Shown: positions 33,992 to 47,660 of the stretch, one piece after another
Layout: every line of letters begins with the position of its first letter
How positions within the stretch are numbered: position 1 is the first letter of the stretch
From: Pleomorphomonas sp. NRK KF1
GTDB taxonomy: Bacteria > Pseudomonadota > Alphaproteobacteria > Rhizobiales > Pleomorphomonadaceae
Direction of reading: 5' to 3'
NCBI RefSeq assembly: GCF_023721755.1
Contig: NZ_JAMDLH010000007.1
Location: forward strand, 248,001 to 312,000
DNA: 64,000 nucleotides
The notes under the pieces: model-generated
Databases searched by the model: none
Seen by the model: only the letters and a program-made list of their open reading frames with translations
Told to the model about the DNA's origin: nothing
Position numbers and translations under genes: made by a program

Positions 33992-34104
33992 GCCGCAAGC
34001 ATGACCGGCCGGGCCGCGTTTTCGACCTCGAACGCCTTTCAGGACGGACTGAAACGCGTTTTAGTCCCTTGCGCCTATCCGCGGGTAAGCTGGTCTCGGG
34101 GGGC

Positions 34105-35124
34105 TCAGGTCGGCTTGGCCGTCTTGCTCCGCCAGGCCTGCGGCGTCGTGTCGGTGACGCGGCGGAATTCCCGGTTGAAGTTGGATTTGGTCAGGAAGCC
34201 CACGTCGAGCATGATCGCCGTCACCGGCTTGTCGGTCTCGCTCAGCAGGGCGCAGGCCTCGGCGATCCGGTAGTCGTTGACATATTGCGACACGTTCTTG
34301 CCCGTCGCCCGGTTGATCGCACTGGAAATCTGGCGAACCGGAATGCCGGCCTTGCGCGACAGTCTGTCGAGGTTGAGGTCGGGGTCGCGGTAGACGTGCC
34401 TGTCCTCCATCAGCGCCCCGACCCGCGCGATGGTCTCGTTGTCCTGTTCGGCCGGTGGCGGTGCCGGGACTGGCTCGGCGCTATCGGTGGGGGTTCGGCT
34501 TCGGCTGGCCGCAGCTCCGGCGATGGCGATGATGATCAGCGCCACCACGTTGCCGACGCTGACCAGCTGGGGCGTATGCCGCCCGCCGCTCAGCGCCAGA
34601 TCGACGATGACGAGGATGTCGATCGTCGACGACAGCAGCAGGGCCGCCGCCGCGAAGATGATGGCGCGATAGGCCGGAACCGCGCCTTCGAAAGGCGCGA
34701 TGCGGAGGGCGTCGGTTCCCGGGCGCATCAGAAGCAGGATGGTGGTCGCATAGCCGATGAAGATCGCGATGAGCGCCGCGTCGATGGCGTCCCGCCTGAC
34801 AACCAGCAGGATCGCGACCCCCACGGCGGGCAGGGCGTGCAGGCCGATGCGTTGCCAGAGGCGGAAGCGGCTGCGACGAACCAGCTGCGCCACGCCGCAA
34901 TAGGCCAGCGGCGGCACCGAGGCGGCGATGATCGGGGTGAGGTACGTGACCTCCCGCACGCCGTAGCCCCAACGCAGGCCGAGCAGCGTCGATTGCACGG
35001 CGCTCGCCAGGACGAGGATCAGAAAGGGCAGGTTGGCCGGTTCGCCATCGGTGCGCCGCACCACGGCGACCAGCAACACCACGAGCAGGATGGCGACGAC
35101 GAATGGAAGCGGGATGAAGACCAT
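34105..35124 (-). CDS. AraC family regulator with N-terminal membrane domain
   Basis: 339 residues. The first 205 residues contain six or seven hydrophobic segments; the last 105 are an AraC DNA-binding domain (LNLDRLSRKAGIPVRQISSAINRA, then VTAIMLDVGFLTKSNFNREFRR). This is a membrane-anchored one-component sensor, sensing in or near the membrane and binding DNA directly. It lies 113 bp upstream of the exporter operon on the same strand and is the natural candidate to regulate it. Confidence 0.87.
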   Translation of the reverse strand: MVFIPLPFVVAILLVVLLVAVVRRTDGEPANLPFLILVLASAVQSTLLGLRWGYGVREVTYLTPIIAASVPPLAYCGVAQLVRRSRFRLWQRIGLHALPAVGVAILLVVRRDAIDAALIAIFIGYATTILLLMRPGTDALRIAPFEGAVPAYRAIIFAAAALLLSSTIDILVIVDLALSGGRHTPQLVSVGNVVALIIIAIAGAAASRSRTPTDSAEPVPAPPPAEQDNETIARVGALMEDRHVYRDPDLNLDRLSRKAGIPVRQISSAINRATGKNVSQYVNDYRIAEACALLSETDKPVTAIMLDVGFLTKSNFNREFRRVTDTTPQAWRSKTAKPT

Positions 35125-35232
35125 GCCTGCGTCACGGGAAAGAGAGATCTTGCGGCGAAAGGCGACCGTAGCAGAGATTGTCGCGGGGCGCGACGGCGCG
35201 CCTCAGGGCGTGTCCGGCACGGTCCGGATGCG

Positions 35233-35257
35233 AAAACGGCCCGGCAATGCCGGGCCG
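35233..35257 (-). terminator. Terminator of the aspartate aminotransferase gene
   Basis: CGGCCCGGC (35237-35245) and GCCGGGCCG (35249-35257) form a perfect nine-base stem with an AAT loop. On the minus-strand transcript it is followed by TTTT (35233-35236). Confidence 0.85.
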
Positions 35258-35288
35258 CTCATTGAGGTCTCGGACCGCCGTCCGAAGC

Positions 35289-36533
<1,245 letters not shown>

Positions 36534-36637
36534 TTAAATACGACCTCTTTGATCTATTGCGGTGCGCCCGGTTGCGCAAGGTCAAACCGCACCGTGGAGG
36601 CAGTCGCCGGCCTGAAACGTCCCCTTCGGAGGTTCCG

Positions 36638-36940
36638 TTACTCAGTCTCCCGGAACAGCATGCCTTCATAGTCCCGCGCGGCGTGAAGGACATGCAGGAT
36701 CTCAACGGCATCGTCGTTGACGTGGTAGAAGATCAGATAGTCCCGATAAGGCCGGCGGCGCACACCGCTCAGTTCATAGCGGGGCACCAGCGGGAAGGCC
36801 TCGGGCGCGTTGGCGAGTGACAAACACTTTTCATGCAGTGTTCGGACGAAGGTGACCGCCCGAAGCGGATTGTTCTCGGCGATCCAGTCGCCGATTTCTT
36901 CCAGGTCTGCTTCCGCCTCGCCGGTAATGACGACGATCAT
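36638..36940 (-). CDS. parE: ParE/RelE family toxin
   Basis: 100 residues with the RelE/ParE fold: EAEADLEEIGDWIAE, AVTFVRTLHEKC, VPRYELSGVRRRPYRDYLIFYHV and a final VEILHVLHAARDY. ParE-type toxins poison DNA gyrase. Its ATG overlaps the stop of the antitoxin gene by four bases, the usual parDE arrangement. Whether it is active cannot be told from sequence. Confidence 0.88.
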   Translation of the reverse strand: MIVVITGEAEADLEEIGDWIAENNPLRAVTFVRTLHEKCLSLANAPEAFPLVPRYELSGVRRRPYRDYLIFYHVNDDAVEILHVLHAARDYEGMLFRETE

Positions 36941-37197
36941 TGCCCCTTGGCATCCGCCATCGACCGATACTTCGCCTCAAGGCGGTCGAACACTTCGTCC
37001 GCCGGCTTGACCCTCCCGGCCGCGGAATCGGCCTGGCCACGCCGGATCGAAGCATCAAGGGCGGCGAGCTTTGCTTCGCGTTCCTGCACCAGACGGACGC
37101 CCTCTCGCAGCACTTCGCTCTTGGAATTGTAGCGTCCGGTTTTCACTAGTTCGGCAACGAAGCCTTCCAGACTTCCAAGATCGACACTCTGCGCCAT
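36937..37197 (-). CDS. parD: ParD family antitoxin
   Basis: 86 residues from MAQSVDLG. The N-terminal ribbon-helix-helix includes FVAELVKTGRYNSKSEVLREGVRLV, typical of ParD/CC2985 antitoxins; the C-terminal half, which wraps the toxin, is charged. It would repress its own promoter with ParE. The ATG at 37197 has GGAG nine bases upstream; a frame starting 51 bases earlier was rejected. Confidence 0.88.
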   Translation of the reverse strand: MAQSVDLGSLEGFVAELVKTGRYNSKSEVLREGVRLVQEREAKLAALDASIRRGQADSAAGRVKPADEVFDRLEAKYRSMADAKGQ

Positions 37198-37281
37198 GGC
37201 GATGGTCTCCACGCGTCCATCATGACACGGGCCAATAACTATTATCAAGCCCGAGGTGAGGGACCGGCGAGACTCCGCCGA

Positions 37282-38952
37282 TCAGGCGGCGCGGATGCCG
37301 TCGAGCAGGGCCTTGAACTGCTCCTTCAGCTTCGTCGCGTTGTCGGCCAGCATGTGTGCGGTCGACTGCATCTTGTCGGCGCCGGTGCCGGTCTCGGCGG
37401 CGTTGCGATAGACGGTCTCGACGCGCTGGACGACGCCGTTGGTGCCGCTCGCCACTTCGGAGATGGAGCGGGCGATTTCCTGCGTCGCCGCCTGCTGCTC
37501 CTCGGCTGCGGCCGCCACGTCGTTCGAGGCGGTGTGCATGCGCTTGATGGCCTCGCCGATGCCCTTGATGTTGCCGACGGCGTTGTGCGTTGCGGCCTGC
37601 AACTGGTCGATCTGGGCGGAGATCTCCTCGGTGGCCTTGGCCGTCTGGCTGGCGAGCGTTTTCACTTCCTGGGCGACGACGGCGAAGCCCTTGCCGGACT
37701 CGCCGGCCCGAGCCGCCTCGATGGTGGCGTTGAGGGCAAGAAGGTTGGTCTGTTCGGCGATGCCCCGGATCAGCTGGACGATGTCGCCGATGGTCTGGGA
37801 GCCGCTGGCCAGCGTCTGGACGTCGTGATCGGTGCGGTCGACCTGACCCACCGCCTCGGCGGCAAGCCTGGAAGCCGTCAGGATGCGGTCGCCGATCTCG
37901 CGGGCGCTGGTCGCCAGCTCCTCGGTGGCGCCGGCCACGGTCTGGATGTTGTCGGTGGTCTGGCCGGCGGCCTGCGACAGTTCGCCCGCCGCGTTGCTCG
38001 TCTCGCCGGCGCTGCCGGACATGGCGATGGCCGTCGCCTGCATGTCGGTGGCGGCGACGGAGAGCGAGGAGACCAGTTCGCCGACCTGGCGCTCGAAGTT
38101 GGCGGCGATCTCTTCCATCATGCGGCGACGCTCAACCGCCTGTTCGCTGTCCCGCCGTTCGGCCTCGCGTTGCAGGCGATGGCGCTCGGCAAGATCGTTT
38201 CGGAAGCTGGTGACGGCGCCGATCATGGCGCCGATTTCGTCGCGGCGGTCGGCGGCGGGCAGCTCGACGGCGAGGTTGCCGCCGGCCATGCGGTGCATGG
38301 CGTCGGTGATGGCGACGATCGGCCGGGCGATGCCGCGATTGGCAAGCAGCAGGCTGACGCCGATGCCCACGAGGATGGCCGCGGCGGCCGTGGCCATGAG
38401 GACGATGGCCGAGCGATCGGCCTTGGCCGTGGCGTCGGCGCGGGCGGCGGCCATCTTCTCCGAGGAGTAGGTGCTGTAGACCTTCACCTTGGCCGTGACG
38501 TCCTTCTGGCCGTCCAGCGCCTTGGCGAGCGCCGGCGCGATGGCGGCCGGGTCGCCGGCGGCGGCCACCTCGACCATGGCGTCGATGGCCTTGAAATAGG
38601 CCTGAAGCGAAGCACGAATATCCGACAGCTGCGTCTTCTCGGCGGCGTCGGCGACCGCTTCGAGCTTGGGCAGGCGGTCGAGCATCTCGGCCGAGCGCTT
38701 GGCGGCCTCGGCCTTGAAGTCCGCCGCCTTCTCCGGAGCGAGGGCCAACTGGTAGGTCATGCGGCTGATGGCGATGATGTCGACGCGCAGGTCCATTGCC
38801 TCGCGGGCGGCCTCTTCCGAGCGTCCGACGTCGGCGTAGGTCTCGGTTGTCGACTTGAGCTCGGCCCAGCCGAGGATGGCGATGGCCACCGCGACGAGAC
38901 CGACCAGAAGCACGACGGCCAGGATCTTGCGGGCAATGGAGATGTTCTTCAT
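37282..38952 (-). CDS. Methyl-accepting chemotaxis protein
   Basis: 556 residues. Membrane segments at about 8-29 and 184-206 enclose a helical periplasmic sensor; HAMP follows ([23 protein letters not shown]). The signalling hairpin tip is [19 protein letters not shown] then [13 protein letters not shown]. No C-terminal receptor-methylation pentapeptide is seen. The ligand is unknown. No che genes are adjacent. Confidence 0.92.
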   Translation of the reverse strand: MKNISIARKILAVVLLVGLVAVAIAILGWAELKSTTETYADVGRSEEAAREAMDLRVDIIAISRMTYQLALAPEKAADFKAEAAKRSAEMLDRLPKLEAVADAAEKTQLSDIRASLQAYFKAIDAMVEVAAAGDPAAIAPALAKALDGQKDVTAKVKVYSTYSSEKMAAARADATAKADRSAIVLMATAAAAILVGIGVSLLLANRGIARPIVAITDAMHRMAGGNLAVELPAADRRDEIGAMIGAVTSFRNDLAERHRLQREAERRDSEQAVERRRMMEEIAANFERQVGELVSSLSVAATDMQATAIAMSGSAGETSNAAGELSQAAGQTTDNIQTVAGATEELATSAREIGDRILTASRLAAEAVGQVDRTDHDVQTLASGSQTIGDIVQLIRGIAEQTNLLALNATIEAARAGESGKGFAVVAQEVKTLASQTAKATEEISAQIDQLQAATHNAVGNIKGIGEAIKRMHTASNDVAAAAEEQQAATQEIARSISEVASGTNGVVQRVETVYRNAAETGTGADKMQSTAHMLADNATKLKEQFKALLDGIRAA

Positions 38953-39578
38953 CGGCTGGCGCCTTCGGTCGATAGAGTTCGGCGGATGGAACGATGATTG
39001 CCGAAGATGTCTAATTCGAGGTTAATCAATAGCTTCGGAGAACAACTTCTGCGGCTAACCTTCTCTTGGATAAAGGCGGGATCGACTTCCCGAGGCCGTG
39101 GTTCGACCCGGCGGTTGGCAGGCGCCGGTAATCCGGGGCTGCTCGATGCCAGAGGCGGGGAGAGGCGGGCTTTTGAGGGCAAAAAAAAGCCGGGCGTGAG
39201 CCCGGCTATTAAGTTTTGGAATGCGGATCGCAGGGACGATACCGCACCTTCCAGAGGGGAACAGCTGAAGATTCGCTTTCGCCGGGAGGATGGCGAGGGA
39301 ACCAACACATCAGCTGAGGTCTATATGCACCCGCGCCCGGTGCAAAACAAGGAGGCAAACTGCAAATCTGCTATGCAATATCCCGGTTATTTTGCCCAAA
39401 CCGTAACATCCTCGTGAAGTCTTTACGGTTTGTTGGTGTTTTCCATTAGGGGGAAACGCGAGTATTGCACGAGGCGCACAACGTTACGTGGGGTTGTTCG
39501 CCGAACCGAATGTCGTCCGCCCTGCGCGCGCCGAGGCGGCGGCGACTGAGTTAGCCGGGACGGGCTTGCAGACGATCC
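38953..39578. other. Long intergenic region with a terminator and an inverted repeat; possible minus-strand small RNA
   Basis: 626 bp without a credible protein gene between the chemoreceptor and a LysR gene. It holds a strong minus-strand terminator (39181-39206) and a perfect 10-bp inverted repeat (39397-39406 CAAACCGTAA with 39423-39432 TTACGGTTTG). The terminator lies about 370 bp after the LysR stop, so it ends either a long 3' tail or a separate small RNA transcribed from around 39300-39450. No promoter could be defined with certainty. Confidence 0.4.
39181..39206 (-). terminator. Strong rho-independent terminator
   Basis: GCCGGGC (39189-39195) and GCCCGGC (39200-39206) close a GTGA loop; on the minus-strand transcript eight T follow (39181-39188). 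Confidence 0.85.
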
Positions 39579-40469
39579 TCAGTAGGACCAGCGCTGGGCC
39601 TTGGACACCAGGAAGTCGCGGAAGGCGTGGACACGCGCCGAGTTCCTGAGTTCGTCGGGGTAGACGAAATAGGTGTCGTAGGACAGGAGATCGACCTCGG
39701 GGATCAGCTGCTGCAGCCCTGAGTCCTCCTCGACCAGATAGTCGGGCAGAAGGGCGATGCCGACGCCGCGCTGCACCGAATGCTTGATGGCGACGAGGTT
39801 GTTGACGCGGAGGGCCGGCAGGCGCGGGTTGTCGTAGGGGCGGCCGACGCTTTCGAGCCAGTTCATGTCCCTGAGATAGTTGGGCGCGGCGACACCGAAG
39901 GTGATGATCCGATGCTCGTCGAGATCCTCGATGGTCTTCGGGCTGCCGAAACGCTTGATGTAGGCGGGCGAGGCGAACAGGTGGAAGTGCACCGTGAACA
40001 GCTTGCGCTGGATGAGGTCGGGCTGTGTCGGCTGGCGCAGGCGGATGGCGACGTCGGCCTGCCGCATGGCGAGGTCGAGCTCGTCGTCGTTGAGGATGAG
40101 CTGCAGCTGGACGTCGGGGTAGAGGTCGACGAACTCGTCGACGCGCGAGGTCAGCCAGGTCGAGCCGATGCCGACGGTGGTGGTGACGCGCAGCGAGCCG
40201 GAGGGGCGTTCGCGGCTGTCGGTCAGCCGGCCCTGCACGTCCTCGAGCTTCAGTAGCACGTCATGGGCGGCGCGGTAGAGCAGCTCGCCCTGTTCGGTGA
40301 GGATGAGGCCGCGGGCATGGCGGTGGAACAGCGGTACGCCGAGATCCTGTTCGAGGGCGCTGACCTGACGGCTGACGGCGGACTGGCTCATGTTCAGCGT
40401 GTCGCCGGCGTGGGTGAAGCTCCCGGCATGGGCGGCGGCATGGAATATTCTGAGCTTGTCCCAATCCAT
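39579..40469 (-). CDS. LysR family transcriptional regulator
   Basis: 296 residues from MDWDKLRIFHAAAHAGSF. The helix-turn-helix (FTHAGDTLNMSQSAVSRQVSALEQ) is followed by an effector domain with VGIGSTWLTSRVDEF and ALLPDYLVEEDSG. This form, with the MDWDKLRIF start, is a conserved alphaproteobacterial regulator often found next to trxB and lrp, as here. The ATG at 40469 has AAAGGGGG upstream. Its targets are unknown. Confidence 0.9.
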   Translation of the reverse strand: MDWDKLRIFHAAAHAGSFTHAGDTLNMSQSAVSRQVSALEQDLGVPLFHRHARGLILTEQGELLYRAAHDVLLKLEDVQGRLTDSRERPSGSLRVTTTVGIGSTWLTSRVDEFVDLYPDVQLQLILNDDELDLAMRQADVAIRLRQPTQPDLIQRKLFTVHFHLFASPAYIKRFGSPKTIEDLDEHRIITFGVAAPNYLRDMNWLESVGRPYDNPRLPALRVNNLVAIKHSVQRGVGIALLPDYLVEEDSGLQQLIPEVDLLSYDTYFVYPDELRNSARVHAFRDFLVSKAQRWSY

Positions 40470-40594
40470 CGCTACCCCCTTTGCCGCCCCCTTGATGGCG
40501 CTGGCCGCTGTCGGCCATCGCTTGCTCGTATCGGGCAGGGGCCGGTCTAGCGGGCCGGCCTTGCCGCGTCCTTGTTCTACCGCATTCGCTTGTC

Positions 40595-40677
40595 CGAAAA
40601 GTTTGGCGACTTTTCGAACGGGCTCGTCATTTCTTCCTATGACACCCATTTATCCGAAAAGTGTGAAAACTTTTCGG
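40595..40677. repeat. Pair of palindromic repeats between lysR and trxB
   Basis: Two related hairpins: CGAAAAGT-TTGGCG-ACTTTTCG at 40595-40616 and CCGAAAAGT-GTGAAA-ACTTTTCGG at 40654-40677. The same core occurs widely in rhizobial intergenic DNA. They lie between two same-strand genes and may act as transcript ends or simply be dispersed repeats. Confidence 0.65.
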
Positions 40678-40746
40678 GCTCATGTTTCTACCTTGGCGCA
40701 TCCGCGTTCTGGTGCAAGCCCTGAAATGCGTCGCCCTGCCAGTTGG

Positions 40747-41709
40747 TTACGCAACCTTGGTATCAGTTTCGAGGGCGCCGACGTAGCGTTCGGCCTCCAG
40801 CGCCGCCATGCAGCCCATGCCGGCTGCCGTCACCGCCTGGCGAAAATGCTCGTCGGTGACGTCGCCGGCCGCGAAGACGCCGGGCACCGAGGTGGCCGTC
40901 GAATCGGGCGCCGTCCAGATGTAGCCCGACGACTTCATGCGAACCTGACCGGTGAACAGCGAGGTGGCCGGTGCGTGGCCGATGGCGACGAAGACGCCGT
41001 CGGCGGCGATGTCGCGCACGTCGCCCGTGACGACGTTCTTCAGGCGGACGCCGGTGACGGACGGCGGGAAGCCCTCCTTGCCCAGCACCTCGTCGACGAC
41101 GCTGTTCCAGACCACCTCGATCTTCGGGTGGGCGAACAGGCGGTTCTGCATCACCCGCTCGGCGCGGAAGGCCTCGCGGCGGTGCACCACCGTGACCTTG
41201 TCGGCGTGGTGGGTGAGATAGAGCGCCTCCTCGACGGCGGTGTTGCCGCCGCCGACCACCACCACGTTCTTGCCGCGGTAGAAGAAGCCGTCGCAGGTGG
41301 CGCAGGCGGAGACGCCGAAGCCCTGGTACTTCTGTTCCGACGGCAGGCCGAGCCAGCGGGCCTGGGCGCCGGTGGCGATGATCAGCGCATCCGCCGTGTA
41401 GGTATCGCCGGAATCGCAGGTGAGCGCGAAGGGGCGCTTGGAAAGGTCGACCGTGGTGACGATGTCGGAGACGAGGCGGGTGCCCATGTGCTCGGCCTGG
41501 GTGCGCATCTGCTCCATCAGCCAGGGCCCCTGGATGGCCTCGGCGAAGCCCGGATAGTTTTCGACGTCGGTGGTGATGGTGAGCTGGCCGCCCTGCTGCA
41601 GGCCGGCGATCAGGATCGGCTCCAGCATGGCGCGGGCGGCATAGATGGCGGCGGTGTAGCCGGCCGGGCCGGAACCGATGATCAGGACCTTGGTGTGGGT
41701 GTGCGTCAT
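40747..41709 (-). CDS. trxB: Thioredoxin reductase
   Basis: 320 residues. FAD-binding IIGSGPAGYTAAIYAARA, redox pair CATC at residues 136-139 (SACATCDGFFY), NADPH-binding VVVVGGGNTAVEEALYL and the C-terminal FAAGDVTDEHFRQAV. It transfers electrons from NADPH to thioredoxin. The ATG at 41709 was chosen because the longer frame runs through proline-rich non-conserved sequence. It is divergent from lrp across about 285 bp. Confidence 0.96.
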   Translation of the reverse strand: MTHTHTKVLIIGSGPAGYTAAIYAARAMLEPILIAGLQQGGQLTITTDVENYPGFAEAIQGPWLMEQMRTQAEHMGTRLVSDIVTTVDLSKRPFALTCDSGDTYTADALIIATGAQARWLGLPSEQKYQGFGVSACATCDGFFYRGKNVVVVGGGNTAVEEALYLTHHADKVTVVHRREAFRAERVMQNRLFAHPKIEVVWNSVVDEVLGKEGFPPSVTGVRLKNVVTGDVRDIAADGVFVAIGHAPATSLFTGQVRMKSSGYIWTAPDSTATSVPGVFAAGDVTDEHFRQAVTAAGMGCMAALEAERYVGALETDTKVA

Positions 41710-41889
41710 GCTCGTCTCGTTTCGTTCGCCGGCCCCGCGAGGCGGGTGGCAGGGCGCCGGTCGGCGGCGTCCGGAATCGATGGAATGGTAGGTGTCCGGC
41801 TCCCCGGTTTCAAGGCGGTGGAGCATCGGCGGGGCCAGGCGCGGTGCGTCGTCCCCTGCCGAATGGCCCCAGCCTTCAGGCGGCGTCCT

Positions 41890-41895
41890 TATAAT
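41890..41895 (+). promoter_or_regulatory. Consensus -10 hexamer upstream of lrp
   Basis: A perfect TATAAT lies about 100 bp before the lrp ATG, but no TTGACA-like -35 is found at the right distance. It may belong to an activator-dependent promoter. Confidence 0.3.
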
Positions 41896-41993
41896 ATGTG
41901 TTCGTGCGCCTGAAAGATGCTTTCGCGGCGGCGACCGGAACGGTATGTTCCGGACCGAAGCGAGGGCCTTGCGAGTCCTCCGGAGGATGCGAC

Positions 41994-42455
41994 ATGAAGG
42001 CCCGTCTCGACGCCATCGACTGGAAGATCCTGCGCGAGTTGCAGGCCGACGGGCGCATGACCAACGTCGAGCTGGCGAGCCGCGTCGGCATCTCGGCGCC
42101 GCCGTGTTTGCGCCGCGTGCGGGCGCTGGAGGAAGCCGGCGTCATCCAGGGCTACCGCGCCCTGATCGACGAGAAGACGCTGGGCTTCGACGTGACGCTG
42201 TTCGCCTTCATCTCGCTGACCTCGCAGTCGGAGGCGGAGATTCTCGGCTTCGAGGCGCGGGTGAAGAACTGGCCGCTGGTGCGCGAGAGCTGGATGCAGT
42301 CGGGCGAGATCGACTTCATCCTGAAATGCGTCGCCCCCGACCTCAAGACCTGTCAGAACTTCGTGATCGAGCAGCTGACGGCGACGCCCAACGTCGGCCA
42401 GGTGCGCACCAGCCTGACGCTGAGGCAGATCAAGAACGAGCCGGTGGTGGTATAA
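41994..42455 (+). CDS. lrp: Lrp/AsnC family transcriptional regulator
   Basis: 153 residues. N-terminal helix-turn-helix LDAIDWKILRELQADGRMTN, then VELASRVGISAPPCLRRVR, and a C-terminal RAM domain starting at about residue 65. The PPCLRRVRALEEAGVIQGY motif is standard. The ATG at 41994 has GGAGG seven bases upstream. The gene is adjacent to and divergent from trxB, an arrangement conserved in Rhizobiales. Confidence 0.92.
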   Translation: MKARLDAIDWKILRELQADGRMTNVELASRVGISAPPCLRRVRALEEAGVIQGYRALIDEKTLGFDVTLFAFISLTSQSEAEILGFEARVKNWPLVRESWMQSGEIDFILKCVAPDLKTCQNFVIEQLTATPNVGQVRTSLTLRQIKNEPVVV

Positions 42456-42594
42456 GCGTTCGCCGCGCGGTTGACAGGCGCCGTCGGGCGTAGCATGTCC
42501 CGGCGACTTGTGTTGCCGCCCAGGCAGACGGGCCGGTTTCCCGGCCCCGCGGGCGGATGCCTTGGCCCTGGCGGGCCAGACCTGGAGTGTGCAC

Positions 42595-44412
<1,818 letters not shown>

Positions 44413-44556
44413 CGCGCTGGTCGCGCGATCCGATGTTCAGTTGTCGGATTCCTAGGAGAACCTGGCACGCTGTTGGCGCCGTCGGCGAGGAACGTTCAAA
44501 GGGGTGCTTGCGTCATCGTGATGACAGCCCGAGGCCCTGGGTAAGGAGTTAGGTGA

Positions 44557-45627
<1,071 letters not shown>

Positions 45628-45628
45628 G

Positions 45629-46570
45629 ATGGCGTCCTACGATCTCATGGGCAAGAAGGTCTGGGTGGCCGGTCATCGCGGCATGGTCGGCTCGGCCATC
45701 GTCCGCCGGCTTGCCTCGGAACACTGCGAGATCCTGACGGCCGATCGCAGCGAGCTTGACCTAAAGGATCAGGCCGCGGTTCGAGGCTGGGTCGACCGGC
45801 GCAAGCCCGACGCGGTGTTCGTGGCCGCCGCCAAGGTGGGCGGCATTCTCGCCAACAATACCTATCCGGCGGATTTCCTCTACGACAACCTGATCATTGA
45901 GGCCAACGTCATCGAGGCGTCGTTCCGGGCCGGCGTCGAGAAACTGTTGTTCCTCGGATCATCCTGCATCTATCCGAAGTTCGCGCCCCAGCCGATCGTC
46001 GAGAGCGCACTGCTTACCGGCGAGTTGGAGCCTACAAACGAATGGTACGCGATCGCCAAGATCGCCGGCATCAAGCTCTGTCAAGCCTATCGCAAGCAGC
46101 ACGGCGCCGATTTCATCTCCGCCATGCCAACTAACCTCTACGGCCCCGGCGACAACTACGACCTCAACTCCAGCCACGTGATGCCGGCGCTGATCCGCAA
46201 GGCGCACGAGGCGAAGCTGCGTGGCGACAAGGAAATTACCGTCTGGGGCACTGGCAAGCCGCTTCGCGAGTTCCTGCATGTCGATGACTGCGCCGACGCT
46301 TGCGTGCACCTGATGAAGGGCTATTCGGACTCTGAGCATGTGAACGTGGGCTCGGGTGAAGATCTTTCCATCCTCGATCTCACGAAGTTGATTTGTAAGG
46401 AGGTGGGATTCAAAGGCGACCTTGTTCACGACCTGAGCAAGCCGGATGGAACTCCAAGGAAACTGATGAGCATAGAGAAAATCATCGAGACCGGCTGGCG
46501 TCCCAAGATATCCCTCGCAGAGGGCATCGCGTCAACGTACGCATGTTTTGTCCAGGCGGGGCTCCAGTGA
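45629..46570 (+). CDS. fcl: GDP-L-fucose synthase
   Basis: 313 residues. [18 protein letters not shown] is the NADPH-binding start; [11 protein letters not shown] holds the catalytic Ser and Cys; YAIAKIAG has the YxxxK pair; the family signature [11 protein letters not shown] is present. It epimerises and reduces the Gmd product to GDP-L-fucose. Translation is coupled to gmd. Together the two genes give the sugar donor for the fucosyltransferases that follow. Confidence 0.96.
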   Translation: MASYDLMGKKVWVAGHRGMVGSAIVRRLASEHCEILTADRSELDLKDQAAVRGWVDRRKPDAVFVAAAKVGGILANNTYPADFLYDNLIIEANVIEASFRAGVEKLLFLGSSCIYPKFAPQPIVESALLTGELEPTNEWYAIAKIAGIKLCQAYRKQHGADFISAMPTNLYGPGDNYDLNSSHVMPALIRKAHEAKLRGDKEITVWGTGKPLREFLHVDDCADACVHLMKGYSDSEHVNVGSGEDLSILDLTKLICKEVGFKGDLVHDLSKPDGTPRKLMSIEKIIETGWRPKISLAEGIASTYACFVQAGLQ

Positions 46571-46643
46571 GATTTGCAGCGTCGATTATGCCTGCACATA
46601 CTCGCTGCCAACCATGCGATGGGCGCGAAGGGAAGAGGTGACT

Positions 46644-47528
46644 ATGCGAGGACTTAAGCGTCTTCTGCGCAAGCATGGGCTGCCGCAAAAGGTCGGCCCT
46701 AGAACACTTCTTCAATTGGTGAAGCTTCCCCGAAATACGTTCACGAGTTGGCTATACTGCAAATTTCAGGCGCGCGGACTGCAGAGCTTCCTGGCTGCTC
46801 TTGATCGAGAGGGGCGGCGGAAAGTGCTCTGTGTTATTTCATTCAACCTGCCATGGGCAGTGGATTTGATGATCCGAAGCTGCAGCCGTTTCTTGCCGGA
46901 TTGGCAGTTGGCCATCTTCGATAACTCAAATGACAAAGCGGCGCGGGCGGAAATCTCGGCAATTTGTGCAAGATATAATACGCCGTATCTGGGCTTGCCT
47001 AAGAACCCCGAGTGGAGCCCAAATCGCTCGCACGCGCTTGCGCTAAACTGGGTATACAGGAACATTATCTCGGTGGTGCGTCCGCTCCGCTTCGGCTTTC
47101 TGGACCATGATTGTTTTCCGATTGCTCCTCCATCCATAGACGCACGGCTTGATGAGCAGTTGGCATATGGCGACCTCCGTCCTTCAAAAATAGTGGAGGG
47201 GGTATGGAATCTATGGGCCGGCTATATGTTTTTTGACGGTGCAGTTATCGAGCGATTTCATCTCGACTTCAATCACGATCAGATGCGGCGCCTGGACACA
47301 GGGGGGCGAAACTGGGCTGGCCTATACAGGCATCTGCCCAGAGAGAAAATGAGTTTCGCAACCTCTTCGGGAAAAACGATTCTCTCTCATAATCTGGATG
47401 TCAGCTATGCACTTCAGTGCCTCGACTTGTCCTTCTGCCATGTCGGTGGTGCGTCTTATGATCATTCTGATGCGGTTGGTCATGAGTACGTTTCGTCTGT
47501 CCGTGACTTCTTAGAAAATATTTCGTGA
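46644..47528 (+). CDS. GT-A-like glycosyltransferase (unassigned)
   Basis: 294 residues. VLCVISFNLPWAVDLMIRSC and LAIFDNSNDKAARAE resemble the nucleotide-binding start of family 2 transferases, and FGFLDHDCFPI is a DxD-like acidic motif. It is otherwise distant from well-known families. The ATG at 46644 follows AAGAGGTG. AT content and rare codons are higher than in gmd/fcl. Sugar and linkage are unknown. Confidence 0.65.
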   Translation: MRGLKRLLRKHGLPQKVGPRTLLQLVKLPRNTFTSWLYCKFQARGLQSFLAALDREGRRKVLCVISFNLPWAVDLMIRSCSRFLPDWQLAIFDNSNDKAARAEISAICARYNTPYLGLPKNPEWSPNRSHALALNWVYRNIISVVRPLRFGFLDHDCFPIAPPSIDARLDEQLAYGDLRPSKIVEGVWNLWAGYMFFDGAVIERFHLDFNHDQMRRLDTGGRNWAGLYRHLPREKMSFATSSGKTILSHNLDVSYALQCLDLSFCHVGGASYDHSDAVGHEYVSSVRDFLENIS

Positions 47529-47660
47529 GGGCGTGCTTTGCTCCGCGGGGAAACTTCTCTCGCACAGCCAATTCTTTCGAATCATGCTATTGACTTACAA
47601 GGTCTTGTATAGTTAATCGCCTTGCGGGCACCTACCAACAACAAGCTGAATGAAAATAGC

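Noticed and set aside
38949-39417. Overlapping frames on both strands in the intergenic region after the chemoreceptor
   Set aside because: No ribosome-binding site or recognisable domain, and they run through a terminator hairpin.
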